12,942 bases of DNA, from positions 1 through 12,942 of the forward strand of contig CALMGO010000257.1 in assembly GCA_937863625.1 (NCBI GenBank), read 5' to 3'. Numbering within the stretch: position 1 is the first letter of the stretch; each line of letters starts with the position of its first letter. Made by a program: the position numbers and the translations under genes. The notes under the pieces are model-generated. The model was given only the letters and a program-made list of their open reading frames with translations. It ran no database searches and was not told the DNA's origin. The DNA is from an uncultured bacterium (GTDB lineage: Bacteria > Planctomycetota > DG-23 > SLPQ01). This document shows positions 7,048-12,942 of this stretch, one piece after another.

Positions 7048-7936
7048 GCATGCTCTCCGGCTCGAAGCCTGCGTCTGTTTCTTCGTCCACGAATATGCTC
7101 ACCGATTTCAGCGTATCCGCCACCTCATGCATCGTCGACGGCCTCCCCGACGGCGACTTCGCAAGCATCGCCTGTACCAGCCCGTCAAACGCCGGCGACA
7201 CGTTCTCCTTGAACCTCTTTATCGGCCTGATGAAGTCCGTCAGGTGACGCCTCAGTATCTCCGCCTCGCTTGACCCTGTAAAAGGCGGATGTCCCACCAC
7301 CATCTCAAAAAGCATCGCCCCGAACGAGTATATATCCGCCCGATTATCCAGCGGTTTGTTCCTGATCTGCTCCGGCGACATATACGAACGCGTTCCCTGC
7401 ACACGCCGCCCCCGCACGAACATCCTCGATATCAAATCATACCGGCTCGCAAGCGCAAAGTCGATCAACTTCGTGTCCCCCGCCGAGTTCACCAGCACGT
7501 TCTCAGGCTTTATGTCCCTGTGCACCAGACCCATGTCATGAACGTACGCCAGCGCATCCGCCATCTCTATCATTATCTTTCTCATATACGTACGAACTAT
7601 GTCGTCGTCTTCGTCCATCAGGCGAAATCGCAGGCTTTTCGACGGGAAATAATCCATTATGAAATGATGCCGCGCAGGCCTCCTGAAAAAACCGCGCCCC
7701 TTGATGATGCTCGGGTGTGAGAGTTTCCCCTCGTAACGAGCCTCCCGTTTGAGCTGCCTTATGAGGTACCCCTTGCGCGCCACGTGCGGCAAAAGCATCT
7801 TAATCGCCACTTCATGGAGGTTCTGCTCATTCACCCCCCGGTAAAGCACCGTTTCCGGGCATTCGATGATCTTTGAGAGGACCCGGTAGCCGTTCAGCAC
7901 CGAGTTCACGAGCATTATTGGTTCGGCCACGTCCAA
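7034..7936 (-). CDS. Soluble Ser/Thr protein kinase with atypical nucleotide-binding motifs
   Basis: A 300-residue Hanks-type kinase domain of the PknB/Stk family with no transmembrane segment or attached sensor. Visible residues: VAIK Lys46, alpha-C Glu65, HRDIKPEN at 139-146 (Asp141, Asn146), DF at 159-160, SPE at 187-189 in place of APE, and DIYSFG at 201-206. Two sites are unusual. The glycine-rich loop region (IIECPETVLY, 23-32) has no glycine, and DFG is DFA (159-161). Lys46, Asp141, Asn146 and Asp159 remain, so it may still bind or transfer phosphate, but activity is uncertain. The start is TTG, three bases after an AGGGG stretch; an in-frame ATG seven codons later (7915) has no SD. 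It is the first gene of the kinase-accA-protease unit, and its stop lies inside accA. The substrate cannot be read from the sequence; AccA or the membrane-protease branch are only neighbours. Confidence 0.85.
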   Translation of the reverse strand: MDVAEPIMLVNSVLNGYRVLSKIIECPETVLYRGVNEQNLHEVAIKMLLPHVARKGYLIRQLKREARYEGKLSHPSIIKGRGFFRRPARHHFIMDYFPSKSLRFRLMDEDDDIVRTYMRKIMIEMADALAYVHDMGLVHRDIKPENVLVNSAGDTKLIDFALASRYDLISRMFVRGRRVQGTRSYMSPEQIRNKPLDNRADIYSFGAMLFEMVVGHPPFTGSSEAEILRRHLTDFIRPIKRFKENVSPAFDGLVQAMLAKSPSGRPSTMHEVADTLKSVSIFVDEETDAGFEPESMHEQQ

Positions 7937-7953
7937 CCGCCCCTGATTTGCCT

Positions 7954-7989
7954 AAAAAAAGCGCGCCCACCTGGGTATTCTGGGCACGC
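7954..7989 (-). terminator. Terminator-like hairpin in the kinase leader (possible attenuator)
   Basis: Read on the minus strand, 7989-7981 (GCGTGCCCA) pairs with 7969-7961 (TGGGCGCGC) in a 9-bp stem with one G:U pair and an 11-base loop. Seven T residues follow (7960-7954). The T-run ends only 17 bases before the kinase TTG. No minus-strand gene lies upstream in this window that would need ending here. The hairpin lies between the predicted promoter at 8040-8068 and the kinase, so it fits a transcription attenuator in the operon leader. Confidence 0.65.
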
Positions 7990-8039
7990 CTTGCCTGTCC
8001 ATAACATTTAACCGCCGGGATACGTAACTTATTCTGTAA

Positions 8040-8068
8040 ATTATAGTTCCATTAACTCTACCCGGCAA
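8040..8068 (-). promoter_or_regulatory. Putative sigma70-type promoter for the kinase-accA-protease unit
   Basis: On the minus strand, TTGCCG (8068-8063; 4 of 6) is followed after exactly 17 bases by a perfect TATAAT (8045-8040). The transcript would start near 8033 and run about 96 bases before the kinase TTG, passing through the terminator-like hairpin at 7954-7989. It sits back to back with the tyrA promoter; the two -35 boxes are eight bases apart. Confidence 0.6.
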
Positions 8069-8076
8069 GGAAAAAG

Positions 8077-8105
8077 TTGACATGACCCATGCCCGTTACT
8101 ACTAT
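8077..8105 (+). promoter_or_regulatory. Putative sigma70-type promoter for tyrA-purSL
   Basis: A perfect TTGACA (8077-8082) is followed after 17 bases by TACTAT (8100-8105; 4 of 6). The predicted transcript start is near 8112, downstream of the ATGs at 8082 and 8089, so neither could be translated from this transcript. This supports a start further right for tyrA. Confidence 0.55.
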
Positions 8106-8165
8106 ATGTGGCGGTTACGACACGGACAATGCCACGGTGTTGTTGTTTTGCGCGTCGTCATCTTT

Positions 8166-8181
8166 AGGAGGGCGGGGGATT
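8166..8181 (+). promoter_or_regulatory. Perfect SD seven bases before an ATT codon
   Basis: AGGAGG at 8166-8171 is followed by seven bases and then ATT at 8179-8181, in frame with tyrA. No ATG, GTG or TTG lies at usable distance in that frame. The spacing is optimal for an initiation codon, so ATT probably serves as the tyrA start. Confidence 0.5.
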
Positions 8182-9033
8182 TCGGAAGACCGCATCTTAG
8201 CCATCATCGGCGTCGGCCTCATTGGCGGCTCCATCGGGCTTGCCGCCAAAAGCAAAGGCCTTTTTGCCGAGGTTCGCGGCACTACGCGCCGTCGGCAGAC
8301 TCTTGACGCAGCCCTTGCCGCGGGCGCCATAGACACGCCGTGTCTCAGCCCTGCTGAGGCCGCCCGGGGCGCCGACATGGTCGTCGTAGCCACTTCCGTG
8401 GCTACTATTCCGCGCTTTGTCCTCGAATGCGCCGCCGCCGCCCGCGAAAACGCTCTCATTACTGATGTAGGCAGCGTTAAGGGAGTCATTGACGCCGCCG
8501 TCCGCCCCAATATGCCTTCCGGCCGTATCTTTATCGGCAGTCACCCTATGGCCGGCAGTGAGAAGACATCCGTGCTCCATGCCCGCCCGGACCTCCTCGC
8601 AGGGGCCACTTGCATCATCACCCCCGCCGAAGGCCAGGACGCGCACGCAGACGCATTGAGCGCCTTCTGGCAGGACCTCTCTATGAACGTTTTCCGCATG
8701 ACTCCCGCGGAGCATGATTGGGTCGTCGCAGCCGTTAGCCACATGCCGCACCTGACCGCCGCCGCAATCATGGCCGCTATTCCAGATGCTGCCCTCCCCT
8801 TTGGCGCTTCGGGCCTGCGCGACACTACCCGCGTCGCCGAAGGCGACGCTTGTCTATGGCGCGAGATCGTCCTTGCCAACCACAAGGAGATTATCGACGC
8901 CATCGGCCGACTTGAAATCGAAATCGACACGCTTAAGGGGCTCGTCCTGCGCGGTGACACGAGCGGCCTTGAAGACTACCTTAGGACCGCCTCCCAGCGA
9001 CGCAAGAAAAGGTTTGATGGAGGACTCTCTTGA
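8179..9033 (+). CDS. tyrA: Prephenate dehydrogenase (tyrosine biosynthesis)
   Basis: Oxidatively decarboxylates prephenate to 4-hydroxyphenylpyruvate with NAD(P)+, the committed step to tyrosine. From the ATT at 8179 it is 284 residues, the usual size for a monofunctional TyrA. The N-terminal Rossmann fold shows ILAIIGVGLIGGSIGL (6-21), with GxGxxG beginning ten residues in as in homologues. ITDVGSVKG at 94-102, GSHPMAGSEKT at 120-130 and the helical-domain signature VSHMPHLTAAAI (186-197) follow. No chorismate mutase or ACT domain is attached. In-frame alternatives are ATG 8089, which adds 30 residues of no recognisable homology, and GTG 8137. ATG 8089 lies upstream of the predicted transcript start and neither has a good SD. 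The 3' end overlaps the purSL start as TTGA (9030-9033). Function is firm; the start is the uncertain part. Confidence 0.9.
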   Translation: MSEDRILAIIGVGLIGGSIGLAAKSKGLFAEVRGTTRRRQTLDAALAAGAIDTPCLSPAEAARGADMVVVATSVATIPRFVLECAAAARENALITDVGSVKGVIDAAVRPNMPSGRIFIGSHPMAGSEKTSVLHARPDLLAGATCIITPAEGQDAHADALSAFWQDLSMNVFRMTPAEHDWVVAAVSHMPHLTAAAIMAAIPDAALPFGASGLRDTTRVAEGDACLWREIVLANHKEIIDAIGRLEIEIDTLKGLVLRGDTSGLEDYLRTASQRRKKRFDGGLS

Positions 9034-11891
9034 TCTGGCGAATTGAAGTTGCCACTAATCCCGCGTTCACTGATGCCGCAGGTCTCGCCGCCGTCGAAGA
9101 CCTCGCCGACGCCGGCCTCGAAAATATCTCCGCCGGCCGCTTTGTCCGAGTCTTCACCATCGACGGCCCGCTTAACGCCGCCGACGCCGAGCGCATCGCG
9201 TCGGACCTCCTCGCCGACCCAGTCTCCGACATTTTCTCCGTGAACAAACCCGTTGACGTCGCTCTCACGGGTTCCCACTTCACCGTAGAGGTCGCCAAGC
9301 GCCCCGGCGTCATGGACCCTGTCGAGGCCTCCACATTGAAGGGCGTCTCTGACATGGGCTTGGCCGCCGATGCCGTCGCAACATCCAGGAAATACGTCTT
9401 CTCAGGCGCATTCTCGCACGTCGCCTTTGAGCGCGTCGCCGCCTCGGTTCTGTCAAACGAAGTCATCGAAGAGTGCCATTTTGCCCCCGTAGTCCCCTCC
9501 GCGCGCGCAACTATTTCGCCCTACAAGTTCGCCCGCGTTGAGGTTGACCTCGCTTCCGCCGGTGACGACGAACTTCTCGCACTGAGCAAGGACAAGGGAC
9601 TCTCGCTCAATCTCGCCGAAATGCACGCTATTCGCGATTATTTCGCCGCCGCCCGTAGAAACCCCACCGATGTGGAGCTCGAGACTATCGCCCAGACATG
9701 GTCCGAACACTGCGTCCACAAGACATTCAGAGGCATCATCGATTACAACGGCGAGATCATCGACAACCTGCTCGCTTCCACCGTCGCCCGCGTCACGAAA
9801 GAGCTCAACCGCCCCTGGTGCGTCAGTGTCTTCAAGGACAACTCCGGTGTTATAGACTTCGACGGCAAAAACTGCGTCTGTTTCAAGGTCGAAACTCACA
9901 ACCATCCTTCGGCCGTCGAGCCCTACGGTGGCGCCGAAACCGGCATAGGCGGAGTCATCCGCGACCCCCTCGGCACCGGCCTCGGCGCAAAGCCCGTCGC
10001 CAATACCGACGTTTTCTGCTTCGCGCCTCCCGACATGCCCGCCGAAAAGGTCCCGCACGGTTGCCTTCCGCCCAAGCGCGTCATGAAAGGCGTCGTTTCC
10101 GGCGTCCGCGATTACGGAAACCGCATGGGCATCCCCACTGTTAATGGCGCGATTGTTTTTGACGAGCGCTTCGTCGGCAATCCCCTTGTCTACTGTGGCA
10201 ATGTCGGCATAATGCCCCGCGACAAGGTCGAAAAGGCCGCCCTCCCCGGCGATCTCGTCGTCGTCATTGGCGGACGTACCGGCCGTGACGGCATCCATGG
10301 CGCTACGCTCTCCAGCGCCGAGCTCGAAACCGGCAGCGATGTCGTCTGGAGCGGCGCCGTCCAGATCGGAAACCCCATCACCGAAAAGAAGATGGTCGAC
10401 ATCATCCTCCAGGCCCGCGACCTCGGACTTTATACCGCCATTACCGACTGCGGCGCTGGCGGCCTCTCCTCCGCCGTCGGCGAAATGGGCGCCGAAATAG
10501 GCGCCGAAGTCCGCCTCGACAAAATCCCCCTCAAGTACCAGGGGCTTGCCCCTTGGGAAATCTGGTGCAGCGAAGCACAGGAGAGAATGGTCGTTTCCGT
10601 CCCCCCGGAAAAACTCGATGACCTTCTTGCTCTCTGCGCCTCTGAAAATGTCGAGGCCACCGACATCGGCGTCTTTACCGATGACAAGCGACTGCGCCTC
10701 TTCTTCGAAGACCACCTCGTTGCCGACATCGAGATGAATTTCCTCCATGACGGCGTCCCCCGCCTCGAACGAAAGGCCGCCTGGATGCCGCCTTCCCTCG
10801 TCGAGCCGGTACTCGCGCCCAAGTCCGACTATACCGACGACCTGTTTGCCGTGCTCTCTTCGCCCACCGTCGCCTCCAAGGAATGGGTCATCCGTCAGTA
10901 CGACCACGAGGTTCAAGGCGGGTCCGCCGTAAAACCGCTTGTGGGCGTTGACAACGACGGCCCCTCCGACGCCGCGATTGTTGCGCCCCTGCGCGGCTCC
11001 AACCGCGGCATTATTCTCTCATGCGGCATTAATCCCCGTTACAGCGACATCGACCCGTACCACATGGCCGCCAACGCCATTGATGAAGCTTTAAGGCAGA
11101 TTATCGCAGTCGGCGGCAGCCTCGAACGAACCGCCATCCTCGACAATTTCTGCTGGGGCAATACCGACAAGCCCGACCGCCTCGGCGGCCTCGTCCGCGC
11201 AGCACGCGCCTGCTACGATATGGCCGTCGTCTACGGCACCCCCTTTATCAGCGGCAAAGACAGCCTCAACAACGAGTTCCAGACCGATTCCGGCACCGTC
11301 GTCATTCCAGGAACGCTTCTCATCAGTGCGATGTCTGTAATGGCGGATGTATCAAAGGCGATTACTATGGATTTGAAGACCCCAGGCAACCGTCTATATG
11401 CAGTCGGTACCACCAAAGACGAGCTTGGCGGCTCAGAGTTATATGCTGTCAACTCCCTCCTCGGCGCCAATGTCCCCATCGTCGATCCCTTGGCCGCCAA
11501 GGCCATCTTTGACGCCCTTTCAAGCGCCGCCGCGGCCGGTCTCGTTCGGTCATGCCATGACGTGAGCGATGGCGGCCTCGCAGTTGCCATTGCCGAAATG
11601 GCTTTCGCCGGTGGTCTCGGTGTGGACGCTGCTCTCGACGCCATACCGGTAAAGGGCAAGCCGCTTGACGCCCGCAAAGTCCTCTTCAGCCAGTCTCCCT
11701 CGCGCTTCGTCGTCGAGGTTGAGTCAGCCAAAACAAAAGATTTCGAGGCCGCCCTTGCTGGCGTGCCGTTTGCCTTTATAGGCTCCGTCACCTCCGGAGA
11801 CCGCCTGACACTCAACTACGAACACGAGCAGGTCATTGATGCAGATATTTTCAAACTCAAGGCCGCATGGAAGGCCGTCTTGGCTTTCTAA
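9030..11891 (+). CDS. purL: Phosphoribosylformylglycinamidine synthase, fused PurS-PurL (PurSL)
   Basis: The synthetase part of FGAM synthase converts FGAR, glutamine-derived ammonia and ATP to FGAM in purine synthesis. 953 residues is longer than small PurL (~740) and shorter than the large glutaminase-fused type (~1300). The extra N-terminus holds two PurS-like repeats, ~2-71 (ending LLADPVSDIFSV) and ~83-153 (RPGVMDP at 91-97, LSNEVIEE at 141-148). They mimic the PurS dimer of the three-protein complex. The PurL part shows TWSEHCVHKTF at 223-233, VETHNHPSAVEPYGGAETG at 287-305, ITDCGAGGLSSAVGEMG at 471-487, WCSEAQERM at 512-520, FISGKDSLNNEF at 739-750 and CHDVSDGGLAVAIAEMA at 842-858. There is no C-terminal amidotransferase; purQ next door supplies it. 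The start is TTG with GGAGG (9019-9023) six bases upstream, overlapping the tyrA stop, so translation is probably coupled. Confidence 0.94.
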   Translation: MIWRIEVATNPAFTDAAGLAAVEDLADAGLENISAGRFVRVFTIDGPLNAADAERIASDLLADPVSDIFSVNKPVDVALTGSHFTVEVAKRPGVMDPVEASTLKGVSDMGLAADAVATSRKYVFSGAFSHVAFERVAASVLSNEVIEECHFAPVVPSARATISPYKFARVEVDLASAGDDELLALSKDKGLSLNLAEMHAIRDYFAAARRNPTDVELETIAQTWSEHCVHKTFRGIIDYNGEIIDNLLASTVARVTKELNRPWCVSVFKDNSGVIDFDGKNCVCFKVETHNHPSAVEPYGGAETGIGGVIRDPLGTGLGAKPVANTDVFCFAPPDMPAEKVPHGCLPPKRVMKGVVSGVRDYGNRMGIPTVNGAIVFDERFVGNPLVYCGNVGIMPRDKVEKAALPGDLVVVIGGRTGRDGIHGATLSSAELETGSDVVWSGAVQIGNPITEKKMVDIILQARDLGLYTAITDCGAGGLSSAVGEMGAEIGAEVRLDKIPLKYQGLAPWEIWCSEAQERMVVSVPPEKLDDLLALCASENVEATDIGVFTDDKRLRLFFEDHLVADIEMNFLHDGVPRLERKAAWMPPSLVEPVLAPKSDYTDDLFAVLSSPTVASKEWVIRQYDHEVQGGSAVKPLVGVDNDGPSDAAIVAPLRGSNRGIILSCGINPRYSDIDPYHMAANAIDEALRQIIAVGGSLERTAILDNFCWGNTDKPDRLGGLVRAARACYDMAVVYGTPFISGKDSLNNEFQTDSGTVVIPGTLLISAMSVMADVSKAITMDLKTPGNRLYAVGTTKDELGGSELYAVNSLLGANVPIVDPLAAKAIFDALSSAAAAGLVRSCHDVSDGGLAVAIAEMAFAGGLGVDAALDAIPVKGKPLDARKVLFSQSPSRFVVEVESAKTKDFEAALAGVPFAFIGSVTSGDRLTLNYEHEQVIDADIFKLKAAWKAVLAF

Positions 11892-11907
11892 AAAGTCTCC
11901 AAAATTG

Positions 11908-11936
11908 TTGACAGCCATGGCTGGAAACGCTAAGAT
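11908..11936 (+). promoter_or_regulatory. Putative sigma70-type promoter for purQ
   Basis: A perfect TTGACA (11908-11913) and TAAGAT (11931-11936; 4 of 6) are spaced by 17 bases in the 114-base gap between purSL and purQ. The predicted start near 11943 gives a leader of about 63 bases. The arrangement closely parallels the tyrA promoter: perfect -35, 17-base spacer, weak -10. No terminator is visible after purSL, so read-through is also likely. Confidence 0.5.
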
Positions 11937-12005
11937 TAATATTTTCTTGGTGTCATCCAAATCGCCATGGGTCCGCACCGGCCCTCTGATGGCGGGAGAA
12001 TCGAG

Positions 12006-12773
12006 TTGTCCGAGGTGAATATCCTCGTCCTTCGCGCCGCAGGCACCAACTGTGACGTCGAAACGGCATACGCATTCGAAAAGGCGGGCGCAAAGGCTAC
12101 CCTTGCGCATGTAAACCGCCTTGTGGACCGTTCCGTCTCCCTTGACGACTTCCAGGGACTCGCCATCCCCGGCGGATTCACCTATGGCGACGACGTCTCC
12201 GCAGGCAGGATCCTCGCCGGCGAACTCAAAAACCGCCTCGCTGATGCCATCGCCGCCTTCGTCGAAGCAGACCGTCTCGTAATCGGCATCTGCAACGGCT
12301 TTCAGGTCCTTGTTAAGATGGGCCTCCTCCCCGGCGACGAGTCTTCCGGCCGCGTCACCCTTACCAACAACGATTCCAACCGCTACGAAGATCGCTGGGT
12401 TCACCTCAAGGTCGACGGCGGCAGGACGCCGTTTCTCGCCTCCGATGACGTCATTTATCTCCCGGTAGCGCATGGCGAGGGCAAATTCGTCGTCGATGAC
12501 GACGCCACTCTTGAGTCACTTGAGTCAAACGGCCGCATCGTCCTGCGCTACTGCGACGAAAACGGCCTTGACGCGCCTTTCCCATACAATCCAAACGGAT
12601 CTGTGGGATCTGTTGCCGGCATTTGTAGTGCTTCCGGCAGAGTTTTCGGCCTGATGCCCCATCCGGAACGAAATATAGAGACCTGGCACCATCCGCGCTG
12701 GACTCGAGGGGGGTCCCCCGCTCAAGGTGACGGGCTGAGGTTCTTCACAAATGCCGTGAAGTACTTCTCATGA
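12006..12773 (+). CDS. purQ: FGAM synthase glutaminase subunit
   Basis: Class I glutamine amidotransferase that releases ammonia from glutamine for the PurSL synthetase. From the TTG at 12006 it is 255 residues, within the usual range for PurQ. Landmarks: VLRAAGTNCDVETAYAF at 8-24, PGGFTYGDD at 55-63, the nucleophile Cys96 in GICNGFQVL (94-102), and His219/Glu221 in GLMPHPERN (215-223) completing the triad. The TTG is chosen because GGAG (11995-11998) lies seven bases upstream and homologues begin a few residues before the first beta strand. The in-frame ATG at 11967 has no SD and would add 13 unrelated residues. It lies just downstream of purSL, giving a complete two-gene FGAM synthase. Confidence 0.94.
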   Translation: MSEVNILVLRAAGTNCDVETAYAFEKAGAKATLAHVNRLVDRSVSLDDFQGLAIPGGFTYGDDVSAGRILAGELKNRLADAIAAFVEADRLVIGICNGFQVLVKMGLLPGDESSGRVTLTNNDSNRYEDRWVHLKVDGGRTPFLASDDVIYLPVAHGEGKFVVDDDATLESLESNGRIVLRYCDENGLDAPFPYNPNGSVGSVAGICSASGRVFGLMPHPERNIETWHHPRWTRGGSPAQGDGLRFFTNAVKYFS

Positions 12774-12816
12774 CTGGCACCGTTTAGGAATCCCGTTAAC
12801 TTTCTGGAGGAAGTAG

Positions 12817-12942
12817 ATGGCACCTATCGAGATCAAATGCCTGCAGTGCGGAAAACAAATGAAGGTCAAAGCCATACTCGCAGGGAACAAGGGCAAATGC
12901 CCCGTCTGTGGAAAAGTCATTAACATTCCCGACCCCTCAAAG
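12817..12942 (+). CDS. N-terminus of a zinc-ribbon protein (cut by window end)
   Basis: The first 42 codons run open to the window edge. Two CxxC knuckles, C8/C11 (CLQC) and C28/C31 (CPVC), are 16 residues apart, with LAGNKGKCPVCGK between and around them. This resembles the short N-terminal zinc ribbons (consensus roughly IxxxCxxCGxxxKV...LAGKxGKCPxCG) that head many unrelated planctomycete and PVC proteins. The ATG has GGAGG (12806-12810) six bases upstream. It begins 43 bases after purQ on the same strand. What follows the ribbon, and so the protein's function, cannot be told from here. Confidence 0.75.
   Translation, partial: MAPIEIKCLQCGKQMKVKAILAGNKGKCPVCGKVINIPDPSK

Noticed and set aside
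6175..7212. A 345-codon plus-strand frame
   Set aside because: It is antisense to accA and the kinase end. Its His/Arg/Pro-rich content is typical of shadow frames.
8082..8306. A 74-codon plus frame at the start of tyrA
   Set aside because: It overlaps tyrA out of frame, has shadow-like composition, and its ATG lies upstream of the predicted transcript start.
9453..10916. A 487-codon open frame on the minus strand
   Set aside because: It lies antisense within purL, whose motifs are unmistakable. Long antisense frames are expected in GC-rich genes and this one has no recognisable domain.
11967..12005. ATG start for purQ at 11967
   Set aside because: There is no SD. The 13 added residues do not match PurQ N-termini, and TTG 12006 has a good SD.

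Overview
This is a GC-rich bacterial chromosomal window with housekeeping genes in two orientations. No phage, transposon, CRISPR array, rRNA or tRNA is visible. The lineage cannot be fixed from sequence alone. Several traits fit a Planctomycetota/PVC-like or deltaproteobacterial-type genome: a soluble Ser/Thr kinase, a caspase-fold relic fused to a secreted S41 protease, a PurS-PurL fusion, and a small zinc-ribbon protein at the right edge. Gene starts are often non-ATG (GTG, three TTG, probably one ATT), each usually behind a good Shine-Dalgarno (SD). Third-codon choice depends on strand: + genes favour C-ending codons and - genes favour G-ending codons, so the written strand is C-rich throughout, as expected for a lagging strand with strong replication-linked skew.

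Layout. (1) 1-1310, minus strand: a radical-SAM protein of the spore photoproduct lyase family, with a ~150-base 3' region and an intrinsic terminator at 80-111. (2) 1311-1567: divergent intergenic region with a plausible promoter for each side. (3) 1568-3633, plus strand: nagB (glucosamine-6-phosphate deaminase) then ackA (acetate kinase), feeding amino sugar and acetyl-phosphate into central metabolism. (4) 3630-7936, minus strand: a three-gene unit transcribed leftwards as Ser/Thr protein kinase, accA, then an exported PDZ-S41 protease. The kinase stop overlaps the accA start by 14 bases, and the last gene overlaps the ackA stop tail-to-tail by four bases. (5) 7937-8178: a compact divergent regulatory region with two sigma70-like promoters back to back. 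The leader on the kinase side contains a strong intrinsic-terminator-like hairpin just before the kinase start. (6) 8179-12773, plus strand: tyrA, purSL (PurL with two PurS-like domains fused at its N-terminus) and purQ. tyrA and purSL are coupled by a TTGA stop/start overlap, and purQ has its own promoter. (7) From 12817: the start of a zinc-ribbon protein cut by the window end.

How the genes work together: purSL and purQ together would form the complete formylglycinamidine ribonucleotide synthase, and tyrA supplies tyrosine biosynthesis. accA gives half of the carboxyltransferase of acetyl-CoA carboxylase (accD is not here). The points most worth a second look are the degenerate caspase-like domain with an EF-hand-like loop fused to the S41 protease, the atypical kinase co-transcribed with accA and that protease behind a possible attenuator, and the likely ATT start codon of tyrA.
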